A stretch of DNA of 36,584 nt from an uncultured Opitutia bacterium (GCA_903900845.1 CAIUOU010000026.1:1-36584); one strand, 5' to 3'. Counted from the first letter of the stretch, positions 18,014 to 27,927 are shown. Notes: generated by a model not told the origin, from the sequence alone. Translations and numbers: made by a program.

Positions 18014-19714
18014 ATGACAAGCTGCTCACCCGCGCAATCGGACCAATGTCCGCTTAGAACGGGTGGGTGGGTTCCAGCGATTGGCATCGGCCTGGGTGCC
18101 GTTGCTCTGTTGCATGGGTGGGGCAACCCGGTGCGCGGCTACATCGACACCGCTTCACTCTTTCATTGGTGGTTCAGCCAGTTGCTCAATCCCGCCTCCG
18201 AGTCCGAGCACGGGTGGCTCATCCTCGGGCTCGGCGGGTGGCTGCTTTGGCGCAATGTGCGGGCGGCGCGTGGTAACACGGGCGATGGCGGCGCGGTCTG
18301 GCCGGCGGCTGGCGCCCTGGCGGGCGGCCTCGCGCTGCACGTGGTCGGTTTTGTCGCGCAGCAGACGCGCATCTCCATCGTGGGCTTCCTGCTCATCCTC
18401 TGGGGCATCCTGCGGCTGGGTGGAGGACGGCGCTGGGGGCGGGCGGCCGCGTTCCCGCTCGCATTCCTCGTCTTCGCCATCCCGGTCAACGTCCTCGACT
18501 CGGTCGGCTTCTGGCTGCGGGTCTGGGTGGTCGACGCCAGCTCGGCTATCGCCCGCGGCGCGGGCATCGCGGTCCTGCGCAACGGCACGCAGCTCCTCGC
18601 GCCCGACGGTTCTTACAATTACGACGTCGCCGCGGCCTGCTCCGGCGTGCGGTCGCTCACCGCGTTGGCGGCGCTCTCGCTCCTCGCCGGCTATCTGAGT
18701 TTCCGCGGCGCAGGCCGGCGGATGATCGTTTTCATCGCGTGCCTTCCTTTGGTCTACCTCGGCAACGTGGCCCGAATCGTCGTAATCGTCTTCGCCGCGC
18801 AGGCCGGCGGGCCGCGTTGGGGCGATGTCGCCCATGAGGTGATGGGCTACGGGGTCTTTGCGATCGTGCTCGGCGGAGTCCTCGGCTGGGCCTCGCTCCT
18901 TGGGCGCCTGCTTCCCGAGCGCAGCGCGCCCGGGATGGAAGTTGTTTTTCCGCAGAACGCATCACCGGACGAACTCGGAGAGCAGACCGGCCGACCGGTC
19001 GCGAAAGCGTGGTTGTTGGCGGCGGGTTTCCTCACCCTCGCGTCGGGAGCCGCGGCGTTTCTTCACGGGGTGGCGGCGCGGCCGGCTGGCGGGGCGGCGG
19101 GCGTGGCGCTGTCCGCCGGCGGAATCAATCCGGTCGAATTGCCCGCGTTCCTCGGCACCGAGTGGATCGGCCGGAGCGCCGAGGTGAGCGCGGTGGAGCG
19201 GGAAATCCTCCCGGCCGACACCGGTTACTCGCGCAAAACGTACGTGGCCGTGGCCGATCCGCGCCGGCAGGTATTTTTCTCCGTTGTGCTCAGCGGCCGC
19301 GACCGCACCTCGATCCACCGGCCGGAGCTGTGTCTCGTGGGCCAGGGGTGGACGATCGTGGAGTCGGAACGCCGGTCTCTGGCGGTCGCCGGCGCGACGG
19401 AAACGGCCGCCGCCGGGTCGATTCCCGTCACCCTGCTGCGCGTACGGCGCGAGCTCCCCACGCCGCGCGGACGCGAGTCGGTGCCGCAACTCGTGGCGTA
19501 TTTTTTCGCGGGCCCCGATGGCCCCGTGGGCGGCCACGCGGACATGGTGCGGCGCGACGCATGGAATCGCGTGCGGCACGTTCGCGCCGACCGTTGGGCC
19601 TATGTGCTGCTGCAGACTGACGCTCGGGATGGTGACGCCCCGGCCCTCGCCCGAATGGAGGAGGTTCTGCGCGGAGTCTGGTCCGGACTGGCGCTCGCGG
19701 ACGGGCAACCTTGA
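18014..19714 (+). CDS. exosortase with fused EpsI-type C-terminal domain
   Basis: The protein has 566 residues from ATG 18014. Residues about 15-300 form an eight-or-more-helix membrane domain with the exosortase catalytic set: C209 in AAACSGVRSL, R254 in GNVARI and H274 in HEVMGY. Exosortases cleave PEP-CTERM-like tails and attach the proteins to the envelope. After a linker and a further membrane helix (about 331-352), residues about 370-560 match the EpsI/DUF3485 domain, including IHRPELC (434-440) and LVGQGW. The domain often accompanies exosortases near exopolysaccharide loci. No PEP-CTERM-type tail was seen in other complete proteins here. It is followed by RNase Y. Confidence 0.92.
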   Translation: MTSCSPAQSDQCPLRTGGWVPAIGIGLGAVALLHGWGNPVRGYIDTASLFHWWFSQLLNPASESEHGWLILGLGGWLLWRNVRAARGNTGDGGAVWPAAGALAGGLALHVVGFVAQQTRISIVGFLLILWGILRLGGGRRWGRAAAFPLAFLVFAIPVNVLDSVGFWLRVWVVDASSAIARGAGIAVLRNGTQLLAPDGSYNYDVAAACSGVRSLTALAALSLLAGYLSFRGAGRRMIVFIACLPLVYLGNVARIVVIVFAAQAGGPRWGDVAHEVMGYGVFAIVLGGVLGWASLLGRLLPERSAPGMEVVFPQNASPDELGEQTGRPVAKAWLLAAGFLTLASGAAAFLHGVAARPAGGAAGVALSAGGINPVELPAFLGTEWIGRSAEVSAVEREILPADTGYSRKTYVAVADPRRQVFFSVVLSGRDRTSIHRPELCLVGQGWTIVESERRSLAVAGATETAAAGSIPVTLLRVRRELPTPRGRESVPQLVAYFFAGPDGPVGGHADMVRRDAWNRVRHVRADRWAYVLLQTDARDGDAPALARMEEVLRGVWSGLALADGQP

Positions 19715-19718
19715 TCTT

Positions 19719-19757
19719 GAGGTTTGAATGACGCGGCCTACGGTTCGCGCCTCTTGA
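19719..19757 (+). other. possible 9-codon leader ORF coupled to RNase Y start
   Basis: GAGG at 19719-19722 is followed five bases later by ATG 19728. That ATG opens a 9-codon frame reading MTRPTVRAS and ending TGA 19755-19757. The RNase Y frame has TTG at 19754-19756, overlapping that stop as TTGA. The only earlier RNase Y-frame start, TTG 19724, is too close to the GAGG. Translational coupling is inferred, not shown. Confidence 0.35.
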
Positions 19758-21340
19758 ATTCAGCAGGCGCAGCGGTTTTCGCCTTCCTGTCCGCCGAAGG
19801 TGAGCAGGTTTTAGACTGGGGGTTGGCCATCCTTTTCGTGGTGGTGGGCAGCGGCATCGGCTTCCTCATCGTGTGGACGCTCACGCGGCATATCCGGCGG
19901 GCGGCGCACGAGCAGGCCGCGGAGCTGATCGAGGTGGCGCGTCGCGAGGCGGCGGTCTCGGCCGAGGAGCTCAAGCAGAAGGCGGAGTCCGAAATTCAGG
20001 ACAAGCGGGCCGAGATGAACCGCGAGTTCGACCGCCGCGAGATCGAGAGCGACATCCGTCTCCGAGAGATCCGTGCGCACGAGGAGTCGCTTGCGCTGCT
20101 CGATTACCAGCTGGAGCAGCGGCAGGAGCGGCTGAACCGCGAGAACGTCGCGGTGCGCCAGGCGCGCGACGCCATCCGCGCGCTGTCTAAGGGCGTGCGG
20201 AAGCGCCTCGAGGGCGTCTCACAGCTCGACGGCGAGGAGATCCGCCGGCAGCTGCGCGAGGAGATCCTACTGGAGTGCCAGGATGAATTCCGTGCGCTCC
20301 GCCGATCGACCCTGGAGAAATCCGACCAGGAGCTGCAGAACGAGGCGCGGCGCGCGCTCATCTCCGCGATGCAGCGCATCGCCAGCCGGCCCAACAACGA
20401 TCTCACGTCCACGATCGTCCAGCTGCCCAGCGAGGAGATGAAGGGCCGTATCATCGGCCGCGAGGGCCGAAACATCAAATCGTTCGAGTCCGCCACCGGT
20501 GTCACGCTCCTCGTCGACGAGTCCCCGCAGATGGTCCTGCTTTCATCCTTCGATCCCGTGCGTCGCGAGATCGCCCGCGTGGCCCTCGACGGGCTGGTGA
20601 AGGATGGCCGCATCCATCCGGCCTCGATCGAGGAGCATGTGAAGCGCGCGCAGGACGAGATCGACCTCGTCACCACGCAGGCCGGCGAGGAGGCCATCGC
20701 ACGGCTCAACATCAACGGCCTCCATCCCGAGATCATCCGGCTTCTCGGCCGGCTACGGTACCGCTTCTCCTACAACCAGAACGTGCTCGATCACTCGGTG
20801 GAGACCGCGACCCTCGCGTCCCTGATCGCGAGTGAGATCGGGCTCGATCCCAACGTCGCCAAGCGGACCGGTTTGCTGCATGACATCGGTAAGGCCCTGC
20901 CGGGTGAGCTGGAGGGTAGCCACGCCACAATCGGCGCCGAGTTCATCCGCCGGTATGGAGAGACGCCCATCGTGGTGAACGCGGTCGCCGCGCACCACGA
21001 GGAGGTGAAGCCGGAGACCATTTACGCGGGCCTTCTCATCCTTGCCGACACCGTCTCGGCCACGCGGCCCGGGGCGCGGGCGGAGTCGATGACCGGCTAC
21101 ATCCAGCGGCTCGGGCGGCTCGAGAAACTCGCGCTTTCGCTCGAGGGCGTGCAACAAGCGTTCGCGATCCAGGCCGGACGTGAGATCCGGGTGGTCGTTT
21201 CCCCGACGGAGGTCACCGATGACCGCGCCCGGGAGATTGCGCGCGAGCTCCGCAAGCGCATCGAGACCGAGCTGCAGTATCCCAGTACGATCCGCATCAC
21301 GGTGATCCGTGAGGCGCGCTTCACCGAGACCGCGACCTGA
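19754..21340 (+). CDS. rny: ribonuclease Y
   Basis: The protein has 528 residues from TTG 19754, or 538 from TTG 19724; no ATG lies near the N-terminus. Domain order is standard. One membrane helix comes first (VLDWGLAILFVVVGSGIGFLIVW). A long charged coiled coil, about 45-210, is rich in E/R/Q. A KH domain carries GRIIGREGRN. An HD phosphohydrolase domain carries DHSVETATLASLIASEIG and LLHDIGKAL, with a second HH in VAAHHEE. RNase Y is a membrane-bound endoribonuclease that starts mRNA decay. It sits within 40 bases of the exosortase stop and probably shares its transcript. The window thus encodes both RNase Y and RNase G. Confidence 0.94.
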   Translation: MNSAGAAVFAFLSAEGEQVLDWGLAILFVVVGSGIGFLIVWTLTRHIRRAAHEQAAELIEVARREAAVSAEELKQKAESEIQDKRAEMNREFDRREIESDIRLREIRAHEESLALLDYQLEQRQERLNRENVAVRQARDAIRALSKGVRKRLEGVSQLDGEEIRRQLREEILLECQDEFRALRRSTLEKSDQELQNEARRALISAMQRIASRPNNDLTSTIVQLPSEEMKGRIIGREGRNIKSFESATGVTLLVDESPQMVLLSSFDPVRREIARVALDGLVKDGRIHPASIEEHVKRAQDEIDLVTTQAGEEAIARLNINGLHPEIIRLLGRLRYRFSYNQNVLDHSVETATLASLIASEIGLDPNVAKRTGLLHDIGKALPGELEGSHATIGAEFIRRYGETPIVVNAVAAHHEEVKPETIYAGLLILADTVSATRPGARAESMTGYIQRLGRLEKLALSLEGVQQAFAIQAGREIRVVVSPTEVTDDRAREIARELRKRIETELQYPSTIRITVIREARFTETAT

Positions 21341-21367
21341 GCCACGCCTGGTTCCCGGGCGGGCTCA
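21338..21367. terminator. hairpin shared by two convergent gene ends
   Basis: TGAGCC (21338-21343) pairs with GGCTCA (21362-21367), with an inner CGCC/GGCG extension and a one-base bulge. The arms contain the stop codons of RNase Y (TGA) and of the convergent rhodanese gene. There is no T tract, so it is a possible bidirectional 3'-end structure rather than a proven terminator. Confidence 0.4.
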
Positions 21368-21733
21368 GTCTTTGGGCGGCACGACCGGCCACCCGGAATT
21401 CTTCCAATCTTGCAGGCTGCCGGCGTTGGCGGCGCGGAATCCCTCGGCGACCAGTGTCCGGGCCGCGATCGCGGAACGGCCGCCGGCCGCGCAGTAGCAG
21501 AGCAACTCGCGCCCGGCGTTTTTCTCGAGGAACGGCCGCCAGATTTCACGGGAACCGCCGAGGTCGCTCAACGGTAGCAACACCGCGCCTTCCGCCACGC
21601 CGGAGCGCCATTCCCCCGGCTCCCGGACGTCGATCAGCACCGCCTGTGCGGACAGCACGCGCGGCGCGCATTGCCACGGGCGGAGGCGGGGCGCGGGGGT
21701 AAAAAGTGACTTGAGAAACTTGAACGGATTCAT
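21365..21733 (-). CDS. single-domain rhodanese-like protein
   Basis: The protein has 122 residues from ATG 21733 and no signal peptide. It contains one rhodanese domain: VLIDVREPGEW near 32-42 and the active-site loop C81-A-A-G-G-R-S87, preceded by another Cys, C79. Rhodaneses move sulfane sulfur through a Cys persulfide. The ending GSLQDWKNSGWPV is typical of YgaP/PspE-like domains. A basic, aromatic N-terminus (NPFKFLKSLF) may help it sit near the membrane. It is last in the efflux operon, 28 bases after the RND gene, while a DUF2892 gene is first. Escherichia coli YgaP carries these two domains in one protein. Confidence 0.88.
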   Translation of the reverse strand: MNPFKFLKSLFTPAPRLRPWQCAPRVLSAQAVLIDVREPGEWRSGVAEGAVLLPLSDLGGSREIWRPFLEKNAGRELLCYCAAGGRSAIAARTLVAEGFRAANAGSLQDWKNSGWPVVPPKD

Positions 21734-21761
21734 CGCTGCTGCGGGACAGTTGGTACTGGGT

Positions 21762-24700
21762 TCAGTCGGCGGGCGAAGCCTCGCTGGGAGCCGTCGGGCT
21801 CAAGGCCTCCCGCCCGGCGTTGGCCATGTAATAGAGCACGGGCACGGCCATCCGGCTGATCAGCAGGGAGGCGATCTCCCCGAACATCAGGCTGATGGCG
21901 AGGCCCTGAAAAATCGGATCGGCGAGGATGACGCTGGCGCCGACGACCACCGCCAGCGCGGTGAGGAGCATGGGGCGGAAGCGCACCGCGCCCGCCTCGA
22001 TCACGGCTTCCCGCAAGGGCAGACCATGCGTGCGGCGCAGCTCGATGAAATCGACGAGGATGATCGAGTTCCGCACCACGATGCCGGCGCCGGCCATGAA
22101 GCCGATCATCGATGTCGCCGTGAAGAATGCCCCCATCGCCCAGTGCGCCGGCAGGATGCCGATGAGTGAGAACGGGATCGCCGCCATCACCACGAGCGGG
22201 GTGACGAAGCTGTTGAACCAACCGACCATCAGCATCGCGATCAGCACCAGCACGGCGGCGAACGCGATGCCGAGATCGCGGAACACCTCCAGGGTGATGT
22301 GCCATTCGCCGTCCCATTTGAGCGCCGGGTTCAGGTCGTCCGCGGGGAGGTTGAGGTGATAGATGGGCAGGCGCTCGTTCGTTCCGCCGAATTTCCGCGC
22401 GTCAAGTTTCCGCAGCTCGGAGTCCATGGTGAACATCGCGTAGGCCGGGCTCTCGACCGCCCCGGCCACGTCGGCCGTGACGTACGTCACCGGCTTCAGG
22501 TTCTTGCGGTAGAGGTTTGGTCCGGCGGTGAGGCGTTCCATCCGCACCAGCTCGGAAAGTGGCACCAGCGGCGCCGCGGGATCGCGGTCGGCCCTCACCC
22601 GCAGATCGAGCAGCGCGCCGGGGTGGCCGCGGTCGGCGGCGGGCAGCTCCAGCATGATCGGCACGTCCTCGCGTTCTGAGGGAACGTGCAGGAGATCCGC
22701 CGCGCGGCCCTGCGCCGCGAGTTGGAGGGCATCGGCGACGGTCGCCTCGCTGACGCCGTGCAGGGCGGCCTTCCGGGAGTCGACCACGTAGCGGACCTTG
22801 GGCTGCGGAGCCTCGACGTACCAGTCGATGTCCACGACGCCGGGGGTGCGTTCCATGATGTTTCGCACCTCGCGGGCGAGTTCGATGCGCTTGGCCTCGT
22901 CGGGGCCGTAGATCTCGGCCACGATCGACTGCAGAACCGGCGGCCCGGGAGGAACCTCCGCGACGGCCACGGCCACGCCGTGTTTGCGCGCGATGGCGGC
23001 GACGGCCGGCCGGATCCGTTTCGCGATGTCATGGCTTTGCCGGGAGCGGAGCTCCTTGCCGACGAGGTTCACCTGGATGTCGGCGACGTTCGGGCCGCGC
23101 CGCAGGTAGTAATGGCGCACGAGACCGTTGAAATTGAACGGCGCCGCCGTGCCCGCGTACACCTGGTAATCGCGCACTTCGGGTTCCGTGCGGATCGCGG
23201 CCGCCATCTCGCGGGCGATCCGCGTCGTCTGCTCGAGCGTGGTGCCTTCGGGGGCATCGATGATGATCTGGAATTCCGACTTGTTGTCGAACGGGAGCAT
23301 CTTCACCTGCACGCGTCCTAGGCCGACGAGGGCGGCGGAGCCGAGCAGCAGGGCGACAATGCCACCAAGAAACAGCCACCGCCACAGTGGCCGGCCCAGC
23401 AGCGGTTCCATCACGTGGTGGTAGAGCCGCGTGAACCAGTCAGACGGGGCGTGGTCCTGGTCGAAGGTGAGGTCCGAGCGCCCCGCCTCGGGAGGCTTCT
23501 CCGCGCCGGCTGCTTTCCGGCGCATGACGCGGATCGCCGCCCAAGGGGTGATCGTGAACGCGATTGCCAGGGAAAACAGCATTGCCGCGGTGGACCCGAT
23601 CGGGATCGGCCGCATGTAGGGCCCCATGAGTCCGCCAACGAACGCCATGGGCAGGATCGCGGCGATCACGGCCCAAGTCGCGAGAATCGTTGGGTTGCCG
23701 ACCTCGTCCACCGCCTCCAGCGCCACTTGCGCGAGGGGTTTGCGGGCCGCCCCGGGCAGCCGCACGTGGCGCACGATGTTTTCCACCACCACGATCGCGT
23801 CGTCTACCAGGATGCCGATCGAGAAGATCAGCGCGAACAGCGTGATCCGGTTCAGGGTGTACCCGTAGAGGTAAAAGATGAAAAGCGTCAGTGCGAGGGT
23901 CGACGGGATCGCCAGCATCACGACGACCGATTCGCGCCAGCCGAGGAACAACAGGATCAGGATCGCCACGCCGAACACCGCGATCCCCATGTGGAGCAGC
24001 AGTTCGTTGCTCTTCTCCGCCGCCGTATGGCCGTAGTCGCGAGTGACGGCCACGCCCACGTCGGACGGGATCAGCGTGCCCTTCAGGCCTTCCGCCTTGG
24101 CGAGGACCGCGTTGACCACGTCGATCGCGTTGGCGCCGGGGCGTTTCGCGATGCTTACGGTCACCGCCGCCTGTTCGAAAAGGGACGGGGCGGAAGCGCC
24201 GCCTCCCGGCCCCGCGCCGTGCAGCACGTAGGTGGAGGGTTCCTCGGCCGCGTCGTTGATCGTCGACACGTCGCGCAGCAGCACCGGTCGGCTGTCATGG
24301 ACGCCGACCACCACGTTGCCGACGTCGGCGCGATCGCGGAGGAAGGCGCCGGTCTCGAGCAGGACCTCGGTGTTGGCGAACGGCCGGGATCCGGCCTGCA
24401 GCTTCCGGTTGGCGCTCCGCAGGGCGGAGATGAGTTGGGCGGGGTCGAGCTGGCGGGAGGCCAGGGCGGCCGGATCAAGTTCGACGCGGACAGTGCGCCG
24501 CGTGCCGCCGATGACCGTCGTCTCCGCCACCTGCGGCACCGATTTGATGACGTCGTCGACCTGCGCCGCGAGACGACGCAGTTCGAGATGGTCGAGCCGC
24601 CCGCTGTGCAGCGTGAGCGCCAGCACCGGCACATCGTCGATCGCGCGGGCCTTGGCGAGCGGCGGGCCGACTCCGGCCGGGATGCGGTCGGCGTTGCCCT

Positions 24701-25076
24701 GCAGTTTCTGGTTGAGGCGCACGAGTGCGGCCTCGACGTCGGTCCCGACTTTGAAACGGACGATGACCAGCGCGGCGCCGGGGCTGGAGGTGGAGTAAAG
24801 GTACTCCACGTCGGGAATCTCCCAGAGCAGCTTCTCCATGGGCCGGGTGACGCGGTTCTCCACTTCCGCCGGATCAGCGCCCGGCATACCCACGAACACA
24901 TCGACGATGGGCACCTTGATCTGGGGCTCCTCCTCGCGCGGGAGCATCCAGACCGCGAATAGCCCCAGCAGCACCGAGGCGATGATCGCGATCGGGGTGA
25001 GCTTCGACTGCACAAAGGCGCCGGCGACGCGGCCGGAGAAACCGGCCTTCGCCGGAGCGGAGGGGCCCCCGCTCAC
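21762..25076 (-). CDS. RND-family efflux pump inner-membrane subunit
   Basis: The protein has 1104 residues from GTG 25076, overlapping the adaptor's stop as GTGA. It has the duplicated RND layout: helix 1 near 15-35, a large periplasmic loop, a TM2-6 block, a cytoplasmic linker with [16 protein letters not shown], then a second half. TM4 carries the proton-relay aspartates in [16 protein letters not shown]10 reads [15 protein letters not shown], with Arg where AcrB has Lys940. PREEEP and [20 protein letters not shown] are typical of the hydrophobe/amphiphile group, and the metal-pump signature was not seen. It would export a substrate through the adaptor and TolC partners. The substrate is unknown; the sulfur-type neighbours suggest thiols or metalloids. 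Confidence 0.93.
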   Translation of the reverse strand: MSGGPSAPAKAGFSGRVAGAFVQSKLTPIAIIASVLLGLFAVWMLPREEEPQIKVPIVDVFVGMPGADPAEVENRVTRPMEKLLWEIPDVEYLYSTSSPGAALVIVRFKVGTDVEAALVRLNQKLQGNADRIPAGVGPPLAKARAIDDVPVLALTLHSGRLDHLELRRLAAQVDDVIKSVPQVAETTVIGGTRRTVRVELDPAALASRQLDPAQLISALRSANRKLQAGSRPFANTEVLLETGAFLRDRADVGNVVVGVHDSRPVLLRDVSTINDAAEEPSTYVLHGAGPGGGASAPSLFEQAAVTVSIAKRPGANAIDVVNAVLAKAEGLKGTLIPSDVGVAVTRDYGHTAAEKSNELLLHMGIAVFGVAILILLFLGWRESVVVMLAIPSTLALTLFIFYLYGYTLNRITLFALIFSIGILVDDAIVVVENIVRHVRLPGAARKPLAQVALEAVDEVGNPTILATWAVIAAILPMAFVGGLMGPYMRPIPIGSTAAMLFSLAIAFTITPWAAIRVMRRKAAGAEKPPEAGRSDLTFDQDHAPSDWFTRLYHHVMEPLLGRPLWRWLFLGGIVALLLGSAALVGLGRVQVKMLPFDNKSEFQIIIDAPEGTTLEQTTRIAREMAAAIRTEPEVRDYQVYAGTAAPFNFNGLVRHYYLRRGPNVADIQVNLVGKELRSRQSHDIAKRIRPAVAAIARKHGVAVAVAEVPPGPPVLQSIVAEIYGPDEAKRIELAREVRNIMERTPGVVDIDWYVEAPQPKVRYVVDSRKAALHGVSEATVADALQLAAQGRAADLLHVPSEREDVPIMLELPAADRGHPGALLDLRVRADRDPAAPLVPLSELVRMERLTAGPNLYRKNLKPVTYVTADVAGAVESPAYAMFTMDSELRKLDARKFGGTNERLPIYHLNLPADDLNPALKWDGEWHITLEVFRDLGIAFAAVLVLIAMLMVGWFNSFVTPLVVMAAIPFSLIGILPAHWAMGAFFTATSMIGFMAGAGIVVRNSIILVDFIELRRTHGLPLREAVIEAGAVRFRPMLLTALAVVVGASVILADPIFQGLAISLMFGEIASLLISRMAVPVLYYMANAGREALSPTAPSEASPAD

Positions 25077-26089
25077 GGCTGCACCTCCAGCGGCTGGCCC
25101 TCGCGCAACGTCGCGACGGGCGCGAGCACGACACGGTCGCCGGCGTCGAGACCGGCGAGCACCTCAACCGCGTCGCCGCGTCGGGCGCCCGTCCGCACCA
25201 GCCGCAGGACCGCGCGGTTGCCCTCGCCCACGAGAAACACGCGTTCCATCTGGCCAAGCAGTGAAACGGATCCCGCCGGCACCAGCAGCGTCCGTTGCGT
25301 GGCACCCGGAATCTCCACGCGCGCAAATTGCCCGGAACGGACCGCGGCTCCCGCCGGCACCGCGAGCTTCGCGCTTACCATGCGCGTGGCGGGATCGGAC
25401 GCGGACGAAAACTCGCGGATGACGCCGTTGAAACGCAGCGCGTCGACGCGGCAGTCCAGCGCGGTCCCGGTACGCAGTGCGGACGCGAGGGATTCGGGAA
25501 TCCCGGCTTCGATCTCGAATCCGCTGACGCCCTCGATTTCCAGCAGCGGTTGGCCGGGAAAGGTGATGTCGCCCGGGCTGGCCGGACGGCGCGCGATCAC
25601 GCCGTCAAAAGGCGCGCGGATCTCCGCGTGCCCCAGCAGGGCCTCGGCCTCGCGCACCGCGGCCTCCATGCCGGCGAGGCGGTCCTCCAGGGCGCGCACC
25701 GTTTCCGACGTGCTGGCGCCCTTGGCCAGGAGGTTGCGCTCCCGCCCCAGGTCGCGTTTGACGAGGCTCAGCTGGGATTTCGCCTGCGCGACGCGCGCCG
25801 CGGTGTCCTCCGCGGCGATCCGCGCGAGCACTTCGCCGGCGCGCACGCGCTGGCCCAGCGCCACCGGCAGTTCGATGATCGCGCCCATGGTCCTGGCGGC
25901 GAGTGTGGCGCGATGCACGGGGCGGACGGTTCCAGTGACCTCCGAAAACTGCGGGAGGTCGGCCACCTGCACGTTGGTTACGCGGACTTTGGCGACGGGC
26001 AGCGCGGTTGCGGACAAGGGCGCGTCGGAGCGTGAACAGCCGACGGCGACCACGGCGACCATTCCGGAAAGAAGCAGCGGGAATTTCAT
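25073..26089 (-). CDS. RND periplasmic adaptor lipoprotein (MFP/HlyD family)
   Basis: The protein has 338 residues from ATG 26089. The signal ends in a lipobox-like VAVGC with C18, so it is probably lipid-anchored. The order is barrel-sandwich half ([30 protein letters not shown]), an alpha-helical hairpin of about 70 residues ([22 protein letters not shown]... ), second lipoyl half ([14 protein letters not shown]), then beta-barrel and membrane-proximal domains ending [16 protein letters not shown]. It bridges the RND pump and TolC. The upstream TolC-like gene ends 10 bases away and the pump gene overlaps its stop. It lacks His- or Met-rich metal-binding stretches. Confidence 0.92.
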   Translation of the reverse strand: MKFPLLLSGMVAVVAVGCSRSDAPLSATALPVAKVRVTNVQVADLPQFSEVTGTVRPVHRATLAARTMGAIIELPVALGQRVRAGEVLARIAAEDTAARVAQAKSQLSLVKRDLGRERNLLAKGASTSETVRALEDRLAGMEAAVREAEALLGHAEIRAPFDGVIARRPASPGDITFPGQPLLEIEGVSGFEIEAGIPESLASALRTGTALDCRVDALRFNGVIREFSSASDPATRMVSAKLAVPAGAAVRSGQFARVEIPGATQRTLLVPAGSVSLLGQMERVFLVGEGNRAVLRLVRTGARRGDAVEVLAGLDAGDRVVLAPVATLREGQPLEVQP

Positions 26090-26099
26090 GGAGAGGATC

Positions 26100-27437
26100 T
26101 CAAGGGAGCGGGATGACCGGCAGGCCGAGGGCGCGGCGCCGTTCGATGAGCGCGAGGCGTTCGTCCGCCGCGGCGAGAGTCCGGCTGAGGCGGGTTTCCA
26201 CGAGGCGGCTCTCGCTACCCAGAAGTTCCGCGGTAAGCAGCACGCCCTGGCTGAAGCGGGCGCGACTGAGCGCGGCGCTTTCCTCCGCCTGCGCAACGGC
26301 GCCGCTCATGACCTGCAGCCGTTCCCGGGCATCGAGGTGGGCGAGGCGCGCTCGCTCGACCTCCAAACCAATGACGAGCTCCATGCGCCGCAGTTCCTCC
26401 TTCGCCTGCGCCAATTCGGCCGCCGCGGAGCGCACGTGGCCGGTATGCCGTCCGCCGTCGAAGACGTTGAGCTCCACGGCGACGCCGCCCTGGACGCTAC
26501 CGGCACTCCGGTCGAAGTGCCATCCGGTGTCATGCTGGCCCGATAGAAACGCGTTAACCGCTGGTCGCTGGCCGCCACGGGCCGCCGTGAGCAGAGCTTC
26601 GGTGGCGCGCACCCGTTCGCGGAGGCGGTGCAACTCGGGCCGCTGGGAAGAGTTCCCGCTCTCCGGGGCCGTCAGTGCGGCTAGCGCCGCATCCTCCGCG
26701 GGGAGCTCCACCGCCTCTTCGGACGGAGGGCCGCCCAACAGGAAGGTGAACATCCGGGAAGCGAGGGCCGCGGCGTTCCGGGCGGAAGACAGCTGCTCGC
26801 GCGTACGGGCGGATTGCACCTCGAGGCTGAGGAGATCGGCCTTGAGCACCTGTCCGGCTTCGAAGCGCAGACGGGCGTCGGCCGTGTTGGCCTCATGGGC
26901 CTTCACGGCCGCCTCCAGCGCGGTGACCCCCTCGCGTGCTTTCCGGAGATTCAGCAGCGCGCGGGCGACATCGGCCGCAAGCTGGAGCTGAACGACGCGC
27001 AGATCCTGCTCCGCGGCCCGCACGCCGGCGCGAGCAGCTTCCCGCCGTGCGGTGGGGCGCCCGCCGTCGTAGAGGTTGTAGGAGACCGTGCCGGTAACGT
27101 TAAGGTTGTCGGCCCAGCCTGGCCGGTTGAGATCGAGGGAAGGGGAGAAGGCACGCTGGTTGAGCGCGAAACCGAGTCCGCCGAGGGCGCCGTTGGTCCG
27201 TGTGTAGCTGCCGGCGAGGGTCAGCTGCGGCTGCCACGCGGAGTTAATCTGCGCCAGCATCGCCTCGCCCGCCTCGATGCGATGCCGGGCCGAATGGACG
27301 TCCGGACTTTGCCGCAGCGCGGCGGCGACCGCGCGGTCAACCGTCCATGGCTCGCCGGAGGGGGCGGCCATAACCACGGCCGCCGAGGAAAGTGACAAGA
27401 GCCCGGCCAATTGCCGGCGGAGACAAAAATGAGTCAT
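26100..27437 (-). CDS. TolC-like outer-membrane efflux protein
   Basis: The protein has 445 residues from ATG 27437, with a signal peptide (LAGLLSLSSAAVVMA). It shows the two internal repeats of outer-membrane factors: a helical AVAAALRQSPDVHSARHRIEAGEAML unit, barrel strands (WQPQLTLAGSYTRTNG, NVTGTVSYNLYDGGR), a long coiled-coil helix pair, then the second half with PAVNAFLSGQHDTGW and VAVELNVFDGGRH. Trimeric TolC forms the exit duct for the pump. It comes first of the three pump genes, an order (TolC-adaptor-RND) less common than adaptor-RND-TolC. It lacks an obvious N-terminal lipobox. The gap to the small upstream gene is 34 bases. Confidence 0.9.
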   Translation of the reverse strand: MTHFCLRRQLAGLLSLSSAAVVMAAPSGEPWTVDRAVAAALRQSPDVHSARHRIEAGEAMLAQINSAWQPQLTLAGSYTRTNGALGGLGFALNQRAFSPSLDLNRPGWADNLNVTGTVSYNLYDGGRPTARREAARAGVRAAEQDLRVVQLQLAADVARALLNLRKAREGVTALEAAVKAHEANTADARLRFEAGQVLKADLLSLEVQSARTREQLSSARNAAALASRMFTFLLGGPPSEEAVELPAEDAALAALTAPESGNSSQRPELHRLRERVRATEALLTAARGGQRPAVNAFLSGQHDTGWHFDRSAGSVQGGVAVELNVFDGGRHTGHVRSAAAELAQAKEELRRMELVIGLEVERARLAHLDARERLQVMSGAVAQAEESAALSRARFSQGVLLTAELLGSESRLVETRLSRTLAAADERLALIERRRALGLPVIPLP

Positions 27438-27471
27438 CAGGTGAGGTTCCGGGAAGCGCGTGGGGCTGGCG

Positions 27472-27660
27472 TCAACCGGCCCGCGGAGCGGAGAGGGTGG
27501 CGATTAGACCGAGGAACCCGCCATACAGGGCGCCGCGCCACCAGGTGGCGGCGAGCGGACAGGTGCCGGACGAGCACTGGCCAAACCACCCGAGGAGCGC
27601 GCCCAGCGCGGCGCCGCCGAAAACGACGAGTGAGAGGCGCAGGATGACGGCGGAGGGCAT
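27472..27660 (-). CDS. small Cys-containing membrane protein (DUF6132-like)
   Basis: The protein has 62 residues with two membrane helices (LRLSLVVFGGAALGALLGWF and WRGALYGGFLGLIATL). They are joined by QCSSGTCPLAATWW, with two Cys five residues apart. This pattern matches short proteins annotated as DUF6132, whose function is not known to me. It is transcribed between DUF2892 and TolC. The Cys pair lies at the membrane surface, where it could bind metal, carry sulfur or form a disulfide. The start is ATG 27660, 11 bases after the DUF2892 stop. Confidence 0.68.
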   Translation of the reverse strand: MPSAVILRLSLVVFGGAALGALLGWFGQCSSGTCPLAATWWRGALYGGFLGLIATLSAPRAG

Positions 27661-27671
27661 TGCCCGGGATT

Positions 27672-27908
27672 TCAGGAATGTGTGCCAGGACGGATCCCTC
27701 CCCAGTGGATCACGTTATCGGCATCAACCCAGCCCAGCTTGCGCAGGATCAAGGAAGGCGGGCAGAAGCCGGTGAAGACCGATTGGATCAGGTTGAGACC
27801 GACGAAGGCGCACAGGAGCAGCCACCACGGATTGACGAAGTGGGCGAGGGCGACGCCGAGCAGCGTGACGGTACCGGCGAGGAGGCGGACTAGTTGGTCG
27901 GTGGTCAT
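27672..27908 (-). CDS. DUF2892 (YgaP membrane-part) protein
   Basis: The protein has 78 residues from ATG 27908; an in-frame ATG at 27929 would overlap the predicted operator. It has two membrane segments (LVRLLAGTVTLLGVALAHF and WWLLLCAFVGLNLIQSVFTGF) and the family signature VGLNLIQSVFTGFCPPSLILRKLG. It ends with a short polar tail. DUF2892 is the membrane part of Escherichia coli YgaP, where it is fused to a rhodanese; here the rhodanese is a separate gene at the far end of the operon. Cys are C33 (mid-helix) and C49 (before PP). It is first in the operon, right behind the predicted promoter. Confidence 0.85.
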   Translation of the reverse strand: MTTDQLVRLLAGTVTLLGVALAHFVNPWWLLLCAFVGLNLIQSVFTGFCPPSLILRKLGWVDADNVIHWGGIRPGTHS

Positions 27909-27927
27909 GGATTTTGATGGACTATAC

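Noticed and set aside
23415-24962. 515-codon open frame opposite the RND pump gene
   Set aside because: It is a His/Arg/Asp-rich shadow of a well-defined pump gene.
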